10,460 nt of DNA, from NCBI GenBank assembly GCA_027318525.1, contig DAHVPA010000052.1:1-10460 (forward strand). The letters are read 5' to 3'. This DNA is from Candidatus Cloacimonadota bacterium. GTDB taxonomy: Bacteria > Cloacimonadota > Cloacimonadia > Cloacimonadales > Cloacimonadaceae. Positions 8,007 to 10,460 of the stretch are shown here, one piece after another. The position numbers were made by a program, and so were the translations under genes. Position 1 is the stretch's first letter, and the number at the start of each line of letters is the position of its first letter. The notes under the pieces are model-generated. The model did not search any database. It was not told where the DNA came from and saw nothing but the letters and a program-made list of their open reading frames with translations.

Positions 8007-8042
8007 GTATATTAAATGTATTCTTAAATACATTTGATATAC
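8007..8042. repeat. Long AT-rich inverted repeat in the divergent intergenic region
   Basis: Arms 8007-8022 (GTATATTAAATGTATT) and 8027-8042 (AATACATTTGATATAC) are complementary over 16 positions with a single T/G wobble, around a CTTA loop. There is no U-tract directly after it on either strand, and it lies upstream of both flanking genes, so it is not a convincing terminator. A weaker dyad continues outward: AAATCTA at 7998-8004 is complementary to TAGATTT at 8051-8057. It could be an operator for a dimeric regulator or a structured leader; the role is unknown. Confidence 0.75.
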
Positions 8043-8060
8043 ATTTGATATAGATTTGAA
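8028..8060. repeat. Three tandem copies of an 11-bp unit
   Basis: ATACATTTGAT occurs at 8028-8038 and 8039-8049, followed by the variant ATAGATTTGAA at 8050-8060. Eleven-base spacing places the copies about one helical turn apart, which would suit side-by-side protein binding on one DNA face. The first copy also forms much of the right arm of the overlapping inverted repeat. Confidence 0.8.
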
Positions 8061-8195
8061 CTGCTTTTAATATGCTTTTGCTTTTGGGATAGTTCTGTGA
8101 GAAAAACACAAATGTCCTTAAACTGCAATAATGATTTTACTAAAAACTTGACCAATATTTGATAAAACTAAAATTTGAATCAGAAACTTTTAAGA

Positions 8196-8201
8196 GGGAG
8201 G
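8196..8201 (+). promoter_or_regulatory. Ribosome binding site fixing the GTG start of the LVIVD-repeat protein
   Basis: AAGAGGGAGGATTC-GTG: a strong GGGAGG core ends four bases before GTG 8206-8208. Translation from this GTG gives an intact signal peptide at the very N-terminus, which supports it over any later start. Confidence 0.75.
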
Positions 8202-8205
8202 ATTC

Positions 8206-10359
8206 GTGGTTAGAAGTTTGAGTATCGTGCTGATATTGTTGTCGATTATCCCGGTTTATGCTCTGTATCACATTGATGGTGCGGTGAATATTATCAATGC
8301 CAATTCGATAACTTTAGTGAATGAATATGCCTTTCTGGGAAGCAATTCTCAGCTCAGGGTTGTTGATATCTCAGACCCTGGTAATCCTCTGCTGTTAAGT
8401 ACCAATTTAACCATTGATGCTCTTTATCAGGGCAGGTCTGTAATCAGGGACACGCTTGCCTACATCTATGATTATCAGCGCATCAAGGTTGTAAATATCG
8501 CCAATCCGCAGGAACCGTTTCTGGAAGGTGTGATAGACTCTCTGGGAACGATATCCAATTTTACCGTGGCAGCACCATACGTCTATATCTGCACACCGGA
8601 TACACTGCTGCAAGTAATCGACATTACTGATATCTCCAATCCGCAGGTTTTGGGTTCGTGCCAGGTGTCCAGGTTATCGGGCTCAATCAGAATTGCCGGT
8701 AATCTGGTTTTCATAACCGGCGGCTATGACGGTCCCGGAAATTCCATCGTCCAAATCATAGACGTATCTGACCCTGCCAACCCAATCGTGTGTTATACAT
8801 ACCATCCCTCCTATCTGGCAAAGGGTGTTGCAGTTAATGGCAATATCGCTTATGTGGCAGCAAGATATAGCGGCATGCTGATGTGGGATATCACAGACCC
8901 CTATCAGCCGGTTAATTTGGGCGTCTTTAATCCAGCCAGAGGTGTGAGCGACATCTTTATCCAGGGCGATACAGCCTGTCTGGCAAACGAACTGAAGGGA
9001 ATTTTGATGGTTGATATCTCAAGTCCTGCCAATCCCCAAATCATTGGAAGTTGCGATACGCCGGGATTTGCCTATTATGTTGCCAGCCGCGATAACCTGG
9101 TATATGCTATCAGCTCTGAACGACTGCTGGTTATTGACGTAACTGACCCTCTCCCTGCATCCTGCATCGTTGGTTCATATAATATTTCCAATAATGATTT
9201 TACATCATTAGCTCTGGGTAACAGTCGCCTGTATTGCATAGATGAGATAACCGGATTAAGAATTCTGGATGTATCAAATCCAACCTTGCCAGTGCCGCTA
9301 TCAGAATACCCGGATTTGGGAGCAAAAGAAGTCCAGGTTTACAACAATAAAGCATATATAGTGAACGCCTTTGGCAGCTATGACATTGTTGATGTGACAA
9401 ATCCGCTTCTCCCCCAGGCTTTGGGTTCTTATACCGGTTTAGGCTTTCCCGAAACAGCACTTGTATCAGGGAATTATGCCTATGTCCTGGATGCAGATGA
9501 AGGGCTGGTCATCCTGAATATTACAAACCCTGCAAACCCCACTTTACAGGGAGCTTATCCTGATTTGGTCAACCCCTATGCTTTGGCTATCAGAGGTATT
9601 TATGTTTATATCCTGGACCGCATCGCATCTTTCCCCAAAATCAAGGTCATCAATGTAACCAATCATAGTGCTCCGCAATATGCGGGTGAAACCAGCATCC
9701 CGCATGACCCAAACTCAATTGCCGTTTATGGAAGTTATGCCTATGTCGTCTCCAGTGAAGGTGGTCTGCAAGTATATCAGATCAATAACAACACTTCTCT
9801 GACCCTGCAGAACAGCTATCTTCCCCACCCTACCAGCGACCTGATTTATTGCACAACATACGGCACACGCTTGTATGTGACAGATAATGCCTGGAATGAG
9901 ATTGATATCTATGACCTGGCAAATCCAGCCCAACCGGCTTTGATAACAAGCTACAAGTGGAATTATGGCTCTGTCGATTTGAAGATTAATGGTAACCTGC
10001 TGTATACTGCGAATGAATATTCCGGAATTCATATTCTCGATTTGAACAGCATGGTGGGTAACATTCCTGACCTGCCTGTGCCAACGATGCTATCTTTATC
10101 CAACTATCCCAATCCGTTCCTGCAGCAGACTACTATTTCCTACACCCTGACGGAAAAGGGGCAGGTTGAACTCAATATCTATAATGTGCGCGGGCAACTG
10201 GTCAGACACCTGGAAGATGAATATAGCAAAGAAGGAACGCATACAGTGAACTGGGACGGGAAAACAGACCACAACGAAGTTGCTGCAGCAGGAGTATATA
10301 TCTATCGCCTGTCAACTCCAGATAAACAAATGACAGGTCGCATGCTCAGGCTGAAGTAA
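8206..10359 (+). CDS. Secreted LVIVD-repeat beta-propeller protein with FlgD-like C-terminal domain
   Basis: 717 residues, GTG start, TAA stop. Residues 1-19 form a Sec signal peptide (MVRSLSIVLILLSIIPVYA, probable cleavage before LYHIDG). Residues about 25-615 hold about 14 LVIVD-type repeats of roughly 40-45 residues, each ending in a motif like LRVVDISDPGNP. Clear copies lie at 50-61, 93-104, 136-147, 182-193, 224-235, 267-277, 307-315, 351-362, 392-403, 434-445, 479-490 and 566-577, with weak ones near 521 and 608. LVIVD repeats are known from bacterial and archaeal surface proteins and are thought to form beta-propellers. Residues 632-717 (SNYPNPFLQQTTISYTL, WDGK, AGVYIYRL, MLRLK) are a FlgD-like C-terminal domain homologous to that of the 1571-residue protein. 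No catalytic motif is seen; a surface or extracellular binding role is inferred. It is transcribed divergently from the synthetase and ends in its own terminator, so it is probably monocistronic. Confidence 0.9.
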   Translation: MVRSLSIVLILLSIIPVYALYHIDGAVNIINANSITLVNEYAFLGSNSQLRVVDISDPGNPLLLSTNLTIDALYQGRSVIRDTLAYIYDYQRIKVVNIANPQEPFLEGVIDSLGTISNFTVAAPYVYICTPDTLLQVIDITDISNPQVLGSCQVSRLSGSIRIAGNLVFITGGYDGPGNSIVQIIDVSDPANPIVCYTYHPSYLAKGVAVNGNIAYVAARYSGMLMWDITDPYQPVNLGVFNPARGVSDIFIQGDTACLANELKGILMVDISSPANPQIIGSCDTPGFAYYVASRDNLVYAISSERLLVIDVTDPLPASCIVGSYNISNNDFTSLALGNSRLYCIDEITGLRILDVSNPTLPVPLSEYPDLGAKEVQVYNNKAYIVNAFGSYDIVDVTNPLLPQALGSYTGLGFPETALVSGNYAYVLDADEGLVILNITNPANPTLQGAYPDLVNPYALAIRGIYVYILDRIASFPKIKVINVTNHSAPQYAGETSIPHDPNSIAVYGSYAYVVSSEGGLQVYQINNNTSLTLQNSYLPHPTSDLIYCTTYGTRLYVTDNAWNEIDIYDLANPAQPALITSYKWNYGSVDLKINGNLLYTANEYSGIHILDLNSMVGNIPDLPVPTMLSLSNYPNPFLQQTTISYTLTEKGQVELNIYNVRGQLVRHLEDEYSKEGTHTVNWDGKTDHNEVAAAGVYIYRLSTPDKQMTGRMLRLK

Positions 10360-10375
10360 ATTATCACAATATAAG

Positions 10376-10405
10376 AAGAAAGGCGTCTTAGCGGACGCCT
10401 TTCTT
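10376..10405 (+). terminator. Intrinsic terminator of the LVIVD-repeat gene
   Basis: A perfect 12-bp stem, AAGAAAGGCGTC (10376-10387) with GACGCCTTTCTT (10394-10405), closes on a 6-nt loop (TTAGCG). It begins 17 bases after the stop codon. The A-rich 5' arm and T-rich 3' arm (TTTCTT) supply the U-tract. The same symmetry could stop transcription coming from the right as well. Confidence 0.87.
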
Positions 10406-10444
10406 AATCCTTACCCCCCCCCTTAAATAATACGAATATTTTTA

Positions 10445-10450
10445 TTGACA
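10445..10450 (+). promoter_or_regulatory. Possible -35 element of a gene beyond the right edge
   Basis: An exact TTGACA lies in AT-rich sequence ten bases before the window ends, after the terminator. A matching -10 would fall outside the window (about 10468), so this is only suggestive. Confidence 0.3.
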
Positions 10451-10460
10451 GCTATATTTG

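Larger units (their letters stand above)
7813..8205. other. Divergent intergenic region (393 bp), AT-rich in its right two thirds
   Basis: This stretch separates two genes that point away from each other and must hold both promoters. Toward the synthetase, the minus strand has TTGACC (7862-7867) with AAGAAT 16 bases on (7840-7845), a weak sigma70-like pair. Just downstream, and overlapping the -10-like hexamer, is a perfect 6-bp hairpin (CTGCAT-TCTTT-ATGCAG, 7836-7852) that could form in the synthetase leader. Toward the propeller gene, TTGACC (8148-8153) is followed by TAAAAT (8169-8174) at a short 15-bp spacing. Between them lie the long hairpin and 11-bp repeats listed separately. TTTGATA or its complement recurs at 7977-7983, 8033-8039, 8044-8050 and 8158-8164. 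Open frames crossing this region are mostly antisense to the synthetase and have no coding features. No tRNA or known riboswitch was recognised. Confidence 0.6.

Noticed and set aside
8007..8042. Hairpin considered as an intrinsic terminator
   Set aside because: It is AT-only apart from a few pairs, lacks a following U-tract on either strand, and lies upstream of both genes.
1..10460. A new defence, mobile or biosynthetic system
   Set aside because: I found no transposase, integrase, nuclease, toxin-antitoxin pair, reverse transcriptase or biosynthetic cluster. The three complete genes each appear to be separate transcription units with recognisable families.

Overview
The window carries three complete protein genes and the tail of a fourth. 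It most likely comes from an anaerobic FCB-group bacterium of the Cloacimonadota kind. Three features point there: two large secreted beta-propeller proteins end in the same 'YPNPF...GVY.YR...ML.LK' (FlgD-like) C-terminal domain, one of them is built from modules common in such genomes (Asp-box/Ycf48-like repeats, lamin-tail, chitobiase-C-terminal-like and OB-fold domains), and an ADP-forming acyl-CoA synthetase sits between them. The phylum is inferred from gene style only; there is no marker gene in the window.

Layout. Positions 1-190 (+) are the last 62 codons of a PhnB-like VOC-superfamily protein. It converges with a 1571-residue secreted multidomain protein (309-5024, -), and the gap holds a strong minus-strand terminator. 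Upstream on the same strand, after a 106-bp gap with a probable terminator, lies an 893-residue ADP-forming acetyl/acyl-CoA synthetase fused to a C-terminal GNAT acetyltransferase domain (5131-7812, -, GTG start). A 393-bp AT-rich divergent intergenic region follows; it contains a long hairpin and a three-copy 11-bp tandem repeat. Next comes a 717-residue secreted LVIVD-repeat propeller (8206-10359, +, GTG start), closed by a near-textbook terminator. The last bases hold a run of nine C and a lone TTGACA that may belong to the promoter of a gene beyond the edge.

How the genes relate. The two propeller proteins share an export signal and a C-terminal domain, so they probably use the same export and surface-attachment route. 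Neither has a recognisable catalytic domain, and both look like surface adhesion or display proteins. The synthetase is a cytoplasmic housekeeping enzyme for energy metabolism or acyl-CoA/acetylation control, with no evident functional link to its neighbours. There is no sign of a mobile element, CRISPR array, tRNA or rRNA, and no convincing evidence of an undescribed multi-gene system. The points most worth checking are the synthetase-GNAT fusion with both phospho-histidine sites intact, the recent internal duplication in the 1571-residue protein, and the structured divergent intergenic region.
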